Both the position numbers and the translations under genes were made by a program. DNA of 64,000 nucleotides, taken from contig NZ_CP151996.1 in the NCBI RefSeq assembly GCF_038593855.1, positions 868,001-932,000 on the forward strand, read 5' to 3'. The notes beneath the pieces were generated by a model that worked only from the letters and a program-made list of their open reading frames with translations, made no database searches and was not told where the DNA came from. Positions 55,404-64,000 of the stretch are shown in pieces (within the stretch, counting starts at the first letter, position 1; the number at the start of each line of letters is the position of its first letter). This DNA is from Lysinibacillus sp. FSL M8-0337 (GTDB taxonomy: Bacteria > Bacillota > Bacilli > Bacillales_A > Planococcaceae).

Positions 55404-56375
55404 ATGAAACTCGCAACAACGCTTACCATTTTAGCTATTGCTTTTATAGTAACAGTTATCTTGGCACCAATTAGTATTCCACTTCTTCGTCGATTGAAGT
55501 TTGGGCAAAGTATTCGTGAAGAAGGACCAAAATCGCACATGAAAAAAGCAGGTACACCAACGATGGGAGGCATTATCTTTTTAATCGCCATCATCCTTAC
55601 AACAGTTGGCATTGGAAGCTTTTTAGATTTATTCACCTCACAAACCGTGGTCCTTTTACTTGTGCTCGTAGGCTTTGGCTTGATTGGCTTTTTAGATGAC
55701 GGCTTGAAGGTTATCTTTAAACGCAATCTAGGGTTAACATCTATTCAAAAGTTAATAGGGCAAATTGTCATTGCAATACTTGCATACTTCTTATTACACG
55801 CAAGTTCTTTTGATACAACGTTAGCTATTCCTTTTACAGACTGGACAATTGATCTTGGTATTTTTTATGTAGCGTTTTTAATTTTCTGGTTAGTTGGTTT
55901 TTCTAATGCTGTCAACCTAACGGATGGTCTAGACGGGCTTGTGGCAGGTACAGCATCTATTGCTTTTGCGGCATTCGGTGTTATTGCACTATTCCAAGAT
56001 CAAGCTGATATCGCTTTATTTACATTTGCGGTAACAGGTGCTTTGTTAGGGTTTTTACTATTCAATGCAAACCCTGCAAAGGTATTTATGGGGGATACTG
56101 GTTCACTTGCACTCGGTGGTGCATTAGCGATGGTATCTGTCTTAGTTAAAGAAGAGTTTTTACTTGTATTAGTTGGATTAGTGTTTGTGATTGAAACACT
56201 ATCTGTCATTTTGCAGGTGGGTAGCTTTAAAATTCGCAAAAAACGTATTTTTAAGATGAGTCCTATCCACCATCATTTTGAATTATCAGGTTGGTCAGAA
56301 TGGAAAGTTGTACTTGTCTTTTGGTCAACTGCTTTAGCAGTAGCATTGATTGCAGTCTTATCGGAGGCGTTCTAA
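55404..56375 (+). CDS. mraY: Phospho-N-acetylmuramoyl-pentapeptide-transferase MraY
   Basis: The 323-residue membrane enzyme has ten helices and the motifs KAGTPTMGGI, GFLDDGLKV (the DD pair), NLTDGLDGLVAGT and MGDTGSLALGG, and PIHHHFELSGW. It makes lipid I from UDP-MurNAc-pentapeptide and undecaprenyl phosphate. The ATG at 55404 follows AAAGGAG; the frame is open further upstream without a site. 125 bases separate it from spoVD, where murE would normally be. Confidence 0.96.
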   Translation: MKLATTLTILAIAFIVTVILAPISIPLLRRLKFGQSIREEGPKSHMKKAGTPTMGGIIFLIAIILTTVGIGSFLDLFTSQTVVLLLVLVGFGLIGFLDDGLKVIFKRNLGLTSIQKLIGQIVIAILAYFLLHASSFDTTLAIPFTDWTIDLGIFYVAFLIFWLVGFSNAVNLTDGLDGLVAGTASIAFAAFGVIALFQDQADIALFTFAVTGALLGFLLFNANPAKVFMGDTGSLALGGALAMVSVLVKEEFLLVLVGLVFVIETLSVILQVGSFKIRKKRIFKMSPIHHHFELSGWSEWKVVLVFWSTALAVALIAVLSEAF

Positions 56376-57724
56376 TGAGAGAGTATACAGATTTACAACA
56401 TAAAAAAGTCCTTGTTTTAGGCCTAGCTAAAAGTGGTGTTGCAGCAGCGGAGATTTTACATGAGCTTGGCGCCTTTGTGACAGTCAATGATTCTAAGCCG
56501 TTTGATGAAAGTCCTGATGCACAAGGTCTATTGCAAAAAGGAATTACCGTTATTTGTGGTCGTCATCCAGAGGATTTACTGGATGAAGGCTTTGAAATAG
56601 TCGTTAAAAATCCAGGTATCCCTTACAGCAATAATATCGTAGCAGATGCGATAAAACGTGAAATTCCTGTATGGACAGAAATAGAGCTTGCCTATTTAAT
56701 TAGTGATGCACCATTTATCGGTATTACAGGTTCTAATGGTAAAACGACAACGACGACATTAATATTCGAAATGCTGGAAAATGGTGCGAAGAAGCCATTA
56801 ATCGCAGGTAATATTGGGACAGTAGCTTGTGGTGTGGCAAAAGAAGCACAAGAAGATAATGTCATTGTGACAGAGCTTTCGTCTTTCCAACTGATGGGCA
56901 CTAAAACATTTAAACCAAAAATTTCTATATTAACAAATCTTTATGATGCACACCTTGATTATCACGGTACGTTTGATAACTATGCTGAAGCAAAATTTGG
57001 CGTAACACGCAATCAAGATGAAACAGATTATTTCATTTTCAATGCGGATCAGCCGATTGTTGTAGGCTATGCTGCAAAATCCAATGCAAAGAAAGTGCCG
57101 TTTTCTTCGAAGGGACGTACCGAGCAAGGGATTAGCGCTGATGATACAACAATCTATTGGCAAGGTGAACCGTTTATGGACAGAGCGAGTATTGCGTTGC
57201 CGGGTAAACATAATTTAGAAAATATTTTAGCGGCAGTAGCAGCTTGTATATTGATTGGCTGCGAAAAAGCTAAAATGGAAGAAGTTTTAGCTAAATTTGG
57301 AGGTGTTCGTCACCGTACCCAATTTGTCCGTGAGTGGAATGGTCGAAAAATTTACAATGATTCTAAAGCAACTAATTGTCTAGCTACGAAAAGTGCGCTA
57401 GATGCATTCCAAGCACCCGTTATTTTGCTAGCGGGTGGTTTAGACCGTGGACATTCTTTTGAAGAGTTACGACCTTGCATGGGGCATGTCAAAGGTGTAG
57501 TAGCATTCGGTGAAACGGGCTTACGCTTTGTAGAATTTGCTAAGTCTTGTGGTGTTCCACAAACGGTCATTGCTCAAAATGTAGAAGATGCGGTACATTA
57601 TGCCGCACCAATGTCTGCAGAGGGAGATGTTATTTTACTATCACCTGCATGTGCAAGTTGGGATCAATATGACAGCTTTGAAATCCGCGGGGATGTTTTT
57701 ATTGATGCTGTAATGAAGCTGTAA
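56375..57724 (+). CDS. murD: UDP-N-acetylmuramoyl-L-alanine--D-glutamate ligase MurD
   Basis: The 449-residue Mur ligase has the N-terminal VLVLGLAKSGVAAAEIL, ATP loop GITGSNGKTTTTT, NLYDAHLDYHGTFDNYAEAK and LSPACASWDQYDSFEIRG near the end. It adds D-Glu to UDP-MurNAc-L-Ala in the cytoplasm. The ATG overlaps the mraY stop by one base (TAATG) with GGAGG upstream inside mraY. spoVE follows after 40 bases. Confidence 0.96.
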   Translation: MREYTDLQHKKVLVLGLAKSGVAAAEILHELGAFVTVNDSKPFDESPDAQGLLQKGITVICGRHPEDLLDEGFEIVVKNPGIPYSNNIVADAIKREIPVWTEIELAYLISDAPFIGITGSNGKTTTTTLIFEMLENGAKKPLIAGNIGTVACGVAKEAQEDNVIVTELSSFQLMGTKTFKPKISILTNLYDAHLDYHGTFDNYAEAKFGVTRNQDETDYFIFNADQPIVVGYAAKSNAKKVPFSSKGRTEQGISADDTTIYWQGEPFMDRASIALPGKHNLENILAAVAACILIGCEKAKMEEVLAKFGGVRHRTQFVREWNGRKIYNDSKATNCLATKSALDAFQAPVILLAGGLDRGHSFEELRPCMGHVKGVVAFGETGLRFVEFAKSCGVPQTVIAQNVEDAVHYAAPMSAEGDVILLSPACASWDQYDSFEIRGDVFIDAVMKL

Positions 57725-57764
57725 TGAGCCTGTAACTATTTTAGAATATACTTGACGTGGAAGG

Positions 57765-58844
57765 ATGGCATTACTGAGAGGGAAAGAAAGCTATTTATTG
57801 CTCGTCACAACTTTGATGCTATCAGTAATCGGCATTATTTTCGTCTATTCTGCAGGTACCTATTGGAGTGCCGTTCATTATAGTGGAAAAATGCCGTTTT
57901 ATATGAAACAAAGTTTGTATTTTGGGGTAGGCATTGTCGTGTTTTTGATCACGATTCGATTAGAAATCTTGAAAGAGCAATCCTTTTGGAAGATGGCTTA
58001 TCTATTTTCGTTGGTTTTACTTGTCCTTGTTCTTATACCAGGGATTGGTCTTGAGCGAAATGGTTCACAAAGTTGGATTGGTGTAGGACCATTAACAATA
58101 CAACCTGCTGAACTAACGAAAATTACCGTTCTTGTTTACATGAGTCATATCTTGGCGCAACATAAAACCGGAACACCAGTAGTAAATTGGCGTCATGCCG
58201 TCATAGTAATAATACCGGTTGCACTGATTATGCTTCAGCCCGATTTTGGCTCTGTTTTTATACTCGTTGTCTCTGTTTTTTTACTGTTATTTGTGGCAGG
58301 GTATCCGTTAAAACTTTATGCAATGATTATGGTAGCGGGAGTTGCTGGATTAGTAGGATTGATTGCAACGGCACCGTATCGACTTAAACGAATTGAAGCG
58401 TTTCTTGATCCATGGGCCGACCCTTTAGTCAGTGGATTTCAGGCTGTACAATCGTTAATGGCAATTGGTCCAGCAGGGATTTTTGGACATGGCTTTGGCC
58501 AAAGTAGACAAAAGTTTTTGTATTTACCTGAACCACAAAATGATTTTATTTATGCGATTATTTTAGAAGAAATCGGTTTAGTAGGTGGACTTGTTATTTT
58601 AGCGCTGTTTGTGTTGACAATTTACGCTGGTTATAAATTTGCAGTACAGGCTAAATCAAGAACATCCTATTACGCCATTATTGGACTTGTGACAATGTTA
58701 ACGGTGCAGGCATTTTTAAATATTGCAGTAGTTATCGGTTTGGTTCCTGTAACCGGTGTCACATTACCTTTTATTAGCTATGGTGGAACATCTTTAGTAA
58801 CAATGTGGTTAATAATAGGTATTATTTATCAATTAGCGAAATAA
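57765..58844 (+). CDS. spoVE: Stage V sporulation protein E (SpoVE), SEDS glycosyltransferase
   Basis: The 359-residue SEDS protein has ten helices and the motifs SQSWIGVGPLTIQPAELTKI, GQSRQKFLYLPEPQNDFI and PFISYGGTS. The position after murD makes it SpoVE, the cortex glycan polymerase partner of SpoVD; FtsW is encoded at 14908. The ribosome site GGAAGG abuts the ATG with no spacer, so the true start may lie further in. murG and murB, which follow spoVE in B. subtilis, are missing here, and divIB comes next. Confidence 0.88.
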   Translation: MALLRGKESYLLLVTTLMLSVIGIIFVYSAGTYWSAVHYSGKMPFYMKQSLYFGVGIVVFLITIRLEILKEQSFWKMAYLFSLVLLVLVLIPGIGLERNGSQSWIGVGPLTIQPAELTKITVLVYMSHILAQHKTGTPVVNWRHAVIVIIPVALIMLQPDFGSVFILVVSVFLLLFVAGYPLKLYAMIMVAGVAGLVGLIATAPYRLKRIEAFLDPWADPLVSGFQAVQSLMAIGPAGIFGHGFGQSRQKFLYLPEPQNDFIYAIILEEIGLVGGLVILALFVLTIYAGYKFAVQAKSRTSYYAIIGLVTMLTVQAFLNIAVVIGLVPVTGVTLPFISYGGTSLVTMWLIIGIIYQLAK

Positions 58845-58865
58845 ATATAAAGGAGGAGTACTTTT

Positions 58866-59699
58866 ATGGAGAAAGTAATTGATATAGAAGATCGCATACC
58901 TACGCTAAAACTGCGACGAAAAAAGCGTACAAATCGTAAATTCATAGTCCTAATATTACTTTTCTTTTTGGTGCTAGCTGTACTCCTTTATTTTCAATCT
59001 CCTTACAGTGATATTAAAAACATTACGGTGAACGGTGCTAAACTAGCTGACGAACAATATTATTTAGATGCTAGTACACTTGCACCAGGAAAGTCGATGT
59101 GGGGTTTTACGGTTAAAGATGTAGAACAGGCTATATTGAAGGACAAATGGGTGCAAGAGGTACAAGTAAAGCGTAAATGGCTGAGAGGCGTAACGATTAA
59201 TATTAAGGAATGGAAAAAAGTTGCGTATCTAGCGGGTGATGGAACCTATTATCCATTATTAGAGAATGGTAAAAAATTCGAGCAAGCTGGTGACAATATC
59301 CCCATTGATGCGCCCGTTTTTATTGGCATAACGGGGGAAAAAACAATTAACAAGCTTGTAGAGCAATTAGCCCGATTAAAACCTGAAGTTTTAGCTTTAA
59401 TCTCACAAGTCAATACTAACAGTAATGAGGCCAATCCTAATGCGGTCAAGCTTTATATGAATGACGGCTATGAAGTACGTGCAGTGATACCAACATTAGC
59501 TGAAAAGCTAAATTATTATCCATCCATTGTTGCGCAAATTGCAGATTTAGAAAAGGGTGTTATCGACATAGAAGTCGGCTCTTATTACCGTCCCTTTAAT
59601 GATGAGTACAACAAAGTGAACATTGATATGGAGGACAACCCTGATGGAAAAGTGGCCAATCAGGAAGTGAATGAAGATGAACAACAAGAAACAGAATAG
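58866..59699 (+). CDS. divIB: Cell division protein DivIB/FtsQ
   Basis: The 277-residue bitopic protein has a basic cytoplasmic start (LKLRRKKRTNRK), one helix (about 27-46), a POTRA domain (SDIKNITVNGAKLADEQYYL) and the FtsQ/DivIB domain. The tail is acidic. It scaffolds FtsL and DivIC at the septum. GGAGGAG lies upstream of the ATG. The next gene overlaps its end by 29 bases. Confidence 0.93.
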   Translation: MEKVIDIEDRIPTLKLRRKKRTNRKFIVLILLFFLVLAVLLYFQSPYSDIKNITVNGAKLADEQYYLDASTLAPGKSMWGFTVKDVEQAILKDKWVQEVQVKRKWLRGVTINIKEWKKVAYLAGDGTYYPLLENGKKFEQAGDNIPIDAPVFIGITGEKTINKLVEQLARLKPEVLALISQVNTNSNEANPNAVKLYMNDGYEVRAVIPTLAEKLNYYPSIVAQIADLEKGVIDIEVGSYYRPFNDEYNKVNIDMEDNPDGKVANQEVNEDEQQETE

Positions 59700-60405
59700 T
59701 AAAGGGAACTTCTTTACGAGGAAACAATTTGAGCTGCTCATCGTTTGCATAACAACAGGGTTTATCATCGGCTATTCTTACAACCAAGCGAAAGACAATC
59801 GCCAAACTAGCGCCATTAAATCAGAGCTATTTGAACAAGAAGATTCATATCGTGAGGAGCTCATTGAACAACAAGAGCGCAATAAAGAACTCACAGAAGA
59901 AGCCAACATGTTACAAGAAAAAATTCGGCACTATGAAAAGAAATTTGCATCAAATGAAAAGGACTCTAAGAAATTAGTTCAAGAAGCAGAAGATTTACGC
60001 TTACTATTAGGTGATTTAAATTCAGAAGGAAAGGGTATACGTATTACGCTTCAAGATGGTGATTACGATCCTAAATCTGCAAACCCTAATGATTATATCG
60101 TCCACGAAAGTCATGTTTTTAAGTTGCTAAATGAATTAAAAATTTCTGGGGCACAAGCGATTGCCATTAATGGACAACGGGTCATGGCGAATTCTTACAT
60201 TAGATGTAATGGTCCTGTTATTACAATTGACGGCAAGCAACACCCAGCTCCATTTGTCATCGAGGCTATTGGGGATTCGGGGACACTCCGCGCTTCATTG
60301 AACTTAAGTGGTGGTGTAGTAGATCAATTGTTAAATGACAACATTGTGGTGTCCTTAGAAGAAAATCAAAAGTTAATGATGCCTAATGTAAAAGTAGAAA
60401 GTTAA
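59671..60405 (+). CDS. ylxW: DUF881 protein (YlxW-like)
   Basis: The 244-residue protein has one N-terminal helix (about 18-38), a coiled coil (about 55-110) and the DUF881 domain (IRITLQDGDYDPKSANPNDY, AQAIAINGQRVMANSYIRCNGPV and TLRASLNLSGGVVDQL). It is the first of two adjacent DUF881 proteins, as in B. subtilis ylxW-ylxX. The function is unknown but is always linked to division genes. Two ATGs are possible (59671 and 59677). Confidence 0.85.
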   Translation: MKMNNKKQNSKGNFFTRKQFELLIVCITTGFIIGYSYNQAKDNRQTSAIKSELFEQEDSYREELIEQQERNKELTEEANMLQEKIRHYEKKFASNEKDSKKLVQEAEDLRLLLGDLNSEGKGIRITLQDGDYDPKSANPNDYIVHESHVFKLLNELKISGAQAIAINGQRVMANSYIRCNGPVITIDGKQHPAPFVIEAIGDSGTLRASLNLSGGVVDQLLNDNIVVSLEENQKLMMPNVKVES

Positions 60406-60555
60406 CTACAGCGATTCTATGTATGAACATGGGCTGAAAGTTATGTTAAGCCTCCTGTGGATGTCCTAGATAATGATTTGTATTTATGGAATGCAAAGTC
60501 TAAATTTGATGATATCAAGGAGTAATTGTTTGCGATGCGTCTAGGAGGGGCTATT

Positions 60556-61275
60556 TTGAAAAAAAATATGTACACCCGAATAACGATCGTGCTATTTATT
60601 ATCGGTTTGATGATAGCGGTACAATACAATACCATTCAAAAACCAGCTGAGCGAGATACACGAGATATTTGGGCCATACGAGAGGAATTAGCAGAAGAAA
60701 AGAAAAGGCATTCCACATTATTAGCAGATATTCGCTCACTCAATGAGGTAGTGGGTCGCTATGAGCAATCTGAAAAAACTAATTTACAAGGTGTTTTAAA
60801 TGAGACAGTAAATCGTTTAAAGCAACAGGCAGGTCTTACGGATATAACAGGTCCTGGGGTGATACTTCGAGTGGAGCCAGCCCCAGAATTAGTAGCAATG
60901 GGGTATGAAATAAAAGAGATTTCTCCAGACTTACTTACCCAATTACTGAATGAATTATTTAAATATGATGCTCCTAGTGTTGCAATTGATGGAAATCGTA
61001 TTGTTCATACCACAGCTATTAGGGACATAAACGGGAAAACAACGGTGAACAGTGTAGCACTTTCTTCGCCGCCATTCGAAATTTATGTTGGGACAACGAC
61101 ATTTAAAGCAGCTCAAAAAATGTATAATTCCATTCAAGCTTCCACATTTATCGATTCATTTTATTTAGATAATTTTAATTTAGTAATAGAGGAGCCGACT
61201 GAATTGGTAACCATACCGGCATACGATCAGCCGTTGACGAATGATTATTTAACAGAAGTCAAAAAAGGAGAATAA
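60556..61275 (+). CDS. ylxX: DUF881 protein (YlxX-like)
   Basis: The 239-residue protein has an N-terminal helix, a coiled coil and a second DUF881 domain (GPGVILRVEPAPELVAMGYE, APSVAIDGNRIVHTTAIRDI). I chose the TTG at 60556, since AGGAGGGG lies five to seven bases upstream; an ATG at 60535 with AAGGAG further away is an alternative. It is separated from ylxW by 150 bases and is followed after three bases by sbp. Confidence 0.83.
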   Translation: MKKNMYTRITIVLFIIGLMIAVQYNTIQKPAERDTRDIWAIREELAEEKKRHSTLLADIRSLNEVVGRYEQSEKTNLQGVLNETVNRLKQQAGLTDITGPGVILRVEPAPELVAMGYEIKEISPDLLTQLLNELFKYDAPSVAIDGNRIVHTTAIRDINGKTTVNSVALSSPPFEIYVGTTTFKAAQKMYNSIQASTFIDSFYLDNFNLVIEEPTELVTIPAYDQPLTNDYLTEVKKGE

Positions 61276-61278
61276 ACT

Positions 61279-61650
61279 ATGTGGCTACCATTTCTAGGTT
61301 TGGTGTTGGGACTAGCACTAGGCTTGTTAACAAATATCCAAATCCCCTCTATTTATGAAAATTATTTGTCTATAGCAGTGCTGGCTGCTTTAGATACGTT
61401 ATTTGGCGGTATACGAGCTCAATTACAGCATGTATATGACGATAAAGTATTTGTATCAGGTTTCTTTTTTAATATAGTTCTTGCGGCGGGACTGGCATTT
61501 TTAGGTGTGAATTTAGGTGTAGACTTATATTTAGCAGCCATTTTCGCTTTTGGAGTACGTTTGTTCCAAAATATAGCAATCATTAGGCGTATTTTACTAA
61601 CTCGGTTAGATGAAAAACGTCACAACAAGAAGAAAACTTCCATAGAATGA
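61279..61650 (+). CDS. sbp: Small basic protein Sbp (DUF1290)
   Basis: The 123-residue membrane protein has three or four helices (LPFLGLVLGLALGLLT, the AALDTLFGGIRAQLQ segment, then GFFFNIVLAAGLAFLGV). It ends with a basic tail (RRILLTRLDEKRHNKKK). Sbp is conserved before ftsA in Bacillales, and its function is unknown. AAAAGGAGA precedes the ATG. Confidence 0.92.
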   Translation: MWLPFLGLVLGLALGLLTNIQIPSIYENYLSIAVLAALDTLFGGIRAQLQHVYDDKVFVSGFFFNIVLAAGLAFLGVNLGVDLYLAAIFAFGVRLFQNIAIIRRILLTRLDEKRHNKKKTSIE

Positions 61651-61744
61651 GAGAAAAATTGACCAAAATACTCGATTTGCTTAGACATTATGCAAGATTT
61701 ACAATAGAATGAAATTAAGAGCATTTTCAAGGAGGTGCAGCGAA

Positions 61745-63028
61745 TTGAATCAGCAGGAATTGTATATATCACTCGATATAGGATCTTCCTCTATCAAAGT
61801 ATTAATAGGTGAAATGAGCGACGGACAATTACATGTAATTGGGGTCGGTAATGTAAAATCGAATGGTGTTCGAAAAGGTGCGATTGTTGATATTGATGCA
61901 ACAGTTCAGTCTATTCGAAAAGCAGTAGAACAAGCAGAGCGGATGACTGGTTATCAAATCGACGAAGTCGTTTTAGGCGTTCCAGCGAACCAGACGATGT
62001 TACAACTAGTTAAAGGTGTTGTCGCTGTAAATAGTGAAAATAGAGAAATTACAGATGATGATTTAGACAGAGTGGTAGAATCTGCACAAGTCATGTCAAT
62101 ACCTCCTGAACGTGAATTAGTCAACATCATTCCTAGACAGTTTATAGTAGATAATTTAGATGAAATTAAAGATCCACGAGGTATGATAGGTATTCGTCTC
62201 GAAATGGACGCGACAATGATTACGACCTCTAAAACGTTGTTACACAATGTACTTCGTTGCGTAGAGAAAGCAGGATTAAGCATTAGAGAAATATATTTAC
62301 AACCACTAGCTGCTGGTTTTTTTGCATTAACGGAAGATGAGAAAAACCAAGGTACAGCATTTATTGAATTGGGTGGTGGCTCAACGACTATTGCAGTATT
62401 TGAAGAAGGGCTACTGACACATACTGGTGTTATTCCGGTAGGTGGCGATCATATTACAAAAGACATTTCAATTGTTTTAAAAACACCGACAGATCAAGCG
62501 GAGCAAATAAAACACCAATTTGGACATGCCTTTTACGATGATGCTTCAGACGATGAACTGTTTGAAGTGCCAGTTGTGGGTACAGATTCTAGGGACCAGT
62601 ACAGCCAACGCTATATTTCTGAAATTATTGGTGCAAGATTAGAAGAACTATTTGAACTAGTAATTGATGAGTTAGCACGTTTAGGCGTTCGCGATTTGCC
62701 AGGCGGTGTTGTTTTAACAGGTGGTGTTGCAAAGCTAGATGGTATTGCTCAATTAGCACGCCAAATACTGCAAACGCGTGTTAGAATATATACTCCAGAT
62801 TATATTGGCGTTAGAGAGCCTTCATTTACGACGGCAGTTGGACTGATTCGTTACGCCTATTTAGAAGATGATTTTTACGGAAAAGGTACGAATACGCAGC
62901 CTATTGAATATGCGGTTGTCGGTGCACAAGCGCCTGCATCTAAAAAGCAAGAATATGCTGCACCTTCAGAATCAAAAGGAAGCGTAATCGGTAGAGCAAA
63001 AAAATTATTTGATAAATTTTTTGATTAA
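61745..63028 (+). CDS. ftsA: Cell division protein FtsA
   Basis: The 427-residue actin-fold ATPase has the phosphate-1 loop SLDIGSSSIKVLIGE, phosphate-2 IELGGGSTTIAVF and the adenosine motif VLTGGVAKLDGI. A C-terminal amphipathic helix (RAKKLFDKFFD) binds the membrane and anchors FtsZ filaments. I chose the TTG at 61745, seven bases after AAGGAGGTG, a perfect ribosome site; the ATG at 61709 has no such site. ftsZ follows after 53 bases. Confidence 0.95.
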   Translation: MNQQELYISLDIGSSSIKVLIGEMSDGQLHVIGVGNVKSNGVRKGAIVDIDATVQSIRKAVEQAERMTGYQIDEVVLGVPANQTMLQLVKGVVAVNSENREITDDDLDRVVESAQVMSIPPERELVNIIPRQFIVDNLDEIKDPRGMIGIRLEMDATMITTSKTLLHNVLRCVEKAGLSIREIYLQPLAAGFFALTEDEKNQGTAFIELGGGSTTIAVFEEGLLTHTGVIPVGGDHITKDISIVLKTPTDQAEQIKHQFGHAFYDDASDDELFEVPVVGTDSRDQYSQRYISEIIGARLEELFELVIDELARLGVRDLPGGVVLTGGVAKLDGIAQLARQILQTRVRIYTPDYIGVREPSFTTAVGLIRYAYLEDDFYGKGTNTQPIEYAVVGAQAPASKKQEYAAPSESKGSVIGRAKKLFDKFFD

Positions 63029-63081
63029 CTTGAATGCGTAATGAATGATACAGAGTCGAGTTACCGTGGGAGGAAAAAAGA

Positions 63082-64000
63082 ATGTTAGAATTTGATACAA
63101 GTGTCGATCAACTTGCAGTTATAAAAGTCATTGGTGTGGGTGGTGGCGGTAACAACGCTGTTAACCGAATGATAGAGCATGGTGTACAAGGCGTTGACTT
63201 CATCGCTGTAAACACGGATGCACAGGCTTTAAATTTATCGAAAGCTGAAATTAAGCTACAAATCGGTACAAAGCTTACACGTGGCTTAGGAGCAGGAGCT
63301 AATCCAGAAGTAGGGAAGAAAGCGGCTGAAGAAAGCCGTGAGCAATTAGAAGAAGTATTACGCGGAGCGGATATGGTATTCGTTACAGCCGGAATGGGCG
63401 GTGGCACAGGTACTGGTGCTGCACCAGTTATCGCACAAATTGCCCGCGATTTAGGCGCTTTAACTGTTGGTGTCGTAACACGACCGTTTACTTTTGAAGG
63501 ACGCAAACGACAAACACAAGCAATCGGTGGTATCGGAGGCATGAAAGAAGCCGTAGATACTTTGATTGTCATTCCAAACGACAAGCTCTTACAAATTGTC
63601 GACAAATCGACTCCGATGCTGGAAGCTTTCCGTGAAGCGGATAACGTTTTACGTCAAGGTGTACAAGGTATTTCGGATTTAATTGCAACACCAGGTCTTA
63701 TCAACCTAGACTTTGCGGACGTAAAAACAATTATGTCTAACAAAGGTTCTGCGTTAATGGGTATTGGTATTGCGACAGGTGAAAATCGTGCAGCAGAAGC
63801 TGCTAAAAAAGCAATTTCAAGTCCATTACTTGAATCATCTATTGATGGCGCTAAAGGTGTACTGATGAACATTACAGGTGGTTCGAACCTTAGCTTATTT
63901 GAAGTACAAGAAGCGGCAGATATTGTGGCATCGGCTTCAGATGAAGAAGTGAATATGATTTTCGGTTCGGTTATTAATGAAAATTTAAAAGACGAAATCA
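63082..64000 (+). CDS. ftsZ: Cell division protein FtsZ, 3' truncated by window edge
   Basis: The first 306 codons are present and the frame is still open at the edge. The GTPase motifs are [26 protein letters not shown] (tubulin signature) and the T7 loop NLDFADVKT. FtsZ polymerises with GTP into the cytokinetic ring. GGGAGG lies before the ATG. The missing part should hold the end of the second domain, the linker and the conserved C-terminal peptide that binds FtsA and SepF. Confidence 0.97.
   Translation, partial: MLEFDTSVDQLAVIKVIGVGGGGNNAVNRMIEHGVQGVDFIAVNTDAQALNLSKAEIKLQIGTKLTRGLGAGANPEVGKKAAEESREQLEEVLRGADMVFVTAGMGGGTGTGAAPVIAQIARDLGALTVGVVTRPFTFEGRKRQTQAIGGIGGMKEAVDTLIVIPNDKLLQIVDKSTPMLEAFREADNVLRQGVQGISDLIATPGLINLDFADVKTIMSNKGSALMGIGIATGENRAAEAAKKAISSPLLESSIDGAKGVLMNITGGSNLSLFEVQEAADIVASASDEEVNMIFGSVINENLKDEI

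Overview
The window is a stretch of chromosome from a low-GC, endospore-forming Firmicute of the Bacillaceae/Planococcaceae, most likely Lysinibacillus or a close relative (formerly Bacillus sphaericus group). Gene order follows the Bacillus subtilis yktA-to-ftsZ region, but with losses and insertions. I see no phage, insertion sequence, CRISPR array, rRNA or tRNA. Genus placement is inferred from gene order and protein sequence, not from a search.

Region by region. 1-8.4 kb: the end of a nitronate monooxygenase gene, yktA, yktB, ykzI-like, yktC, then a module made of a divergent regulator, an AbgT-family transporter and an M20 amidohydrolase. 8.1-16.1 kb: ylaF, typA, ylaH, an inserted ABC uptake operon (SsuA/YtlA type), ylaI with an unknown partner gene, ylaN and ftsW. 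16.1-27.9 kb: pyruvate carboxylase and a complete caa3 cytochrome c oxidase locus (ctaA divergent from ctaBCDEFG, plus a DUF420 protein). 27.9-47.3 kb: an AI-2E-type permease, yugN, ylbC, an out-of-place MurE-like ligase, a PaaI-like thioesterase, ylbF, an inserted tartrate/malate dehydrogenase and glycerophosphodiesterase, ylbG, rsmD-coaD, ylbJ, ylbL, tmcAL, ylbN-rpmF, an enoyl-CoA hydratase, an RsfA/GerR-like regulator, panE and DUF3397. 47.4-64.0 kb: bshC followed by the division and cell wall cluster mraZ-rsmH-ftsL-pbpB-spoVD-mraY-murD-spoVE-divIB-ylxW-ylxX-sbp-ftsA-ftsZ, cut off inside ftsZ.

The most interesting point is the wall-synthesis gene set. murE is missing from its usual place between spoVD and mraY, and murG and murB are missing between spoVE and divIB. 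About 23 kb upstream lies a complete but divergent MurE-like ligase that carries the meso-diaminopimelate specificity motif DNPRxE. It is preceded by a sequence that fits a mother-cell sigma-K (or sigma-E) promoter. Bacillus sphaericus strains are known to use L-lysine in the vegetative wall and meso-DAP in the spore cortex. The gene is therefore a good candidate for the dedicated sporulation DAP-adding enzyme. A sigma-E-type promoter in front of spoVD and a phased array of MraZ boxes in front of mraZ are also readable in the sequence.
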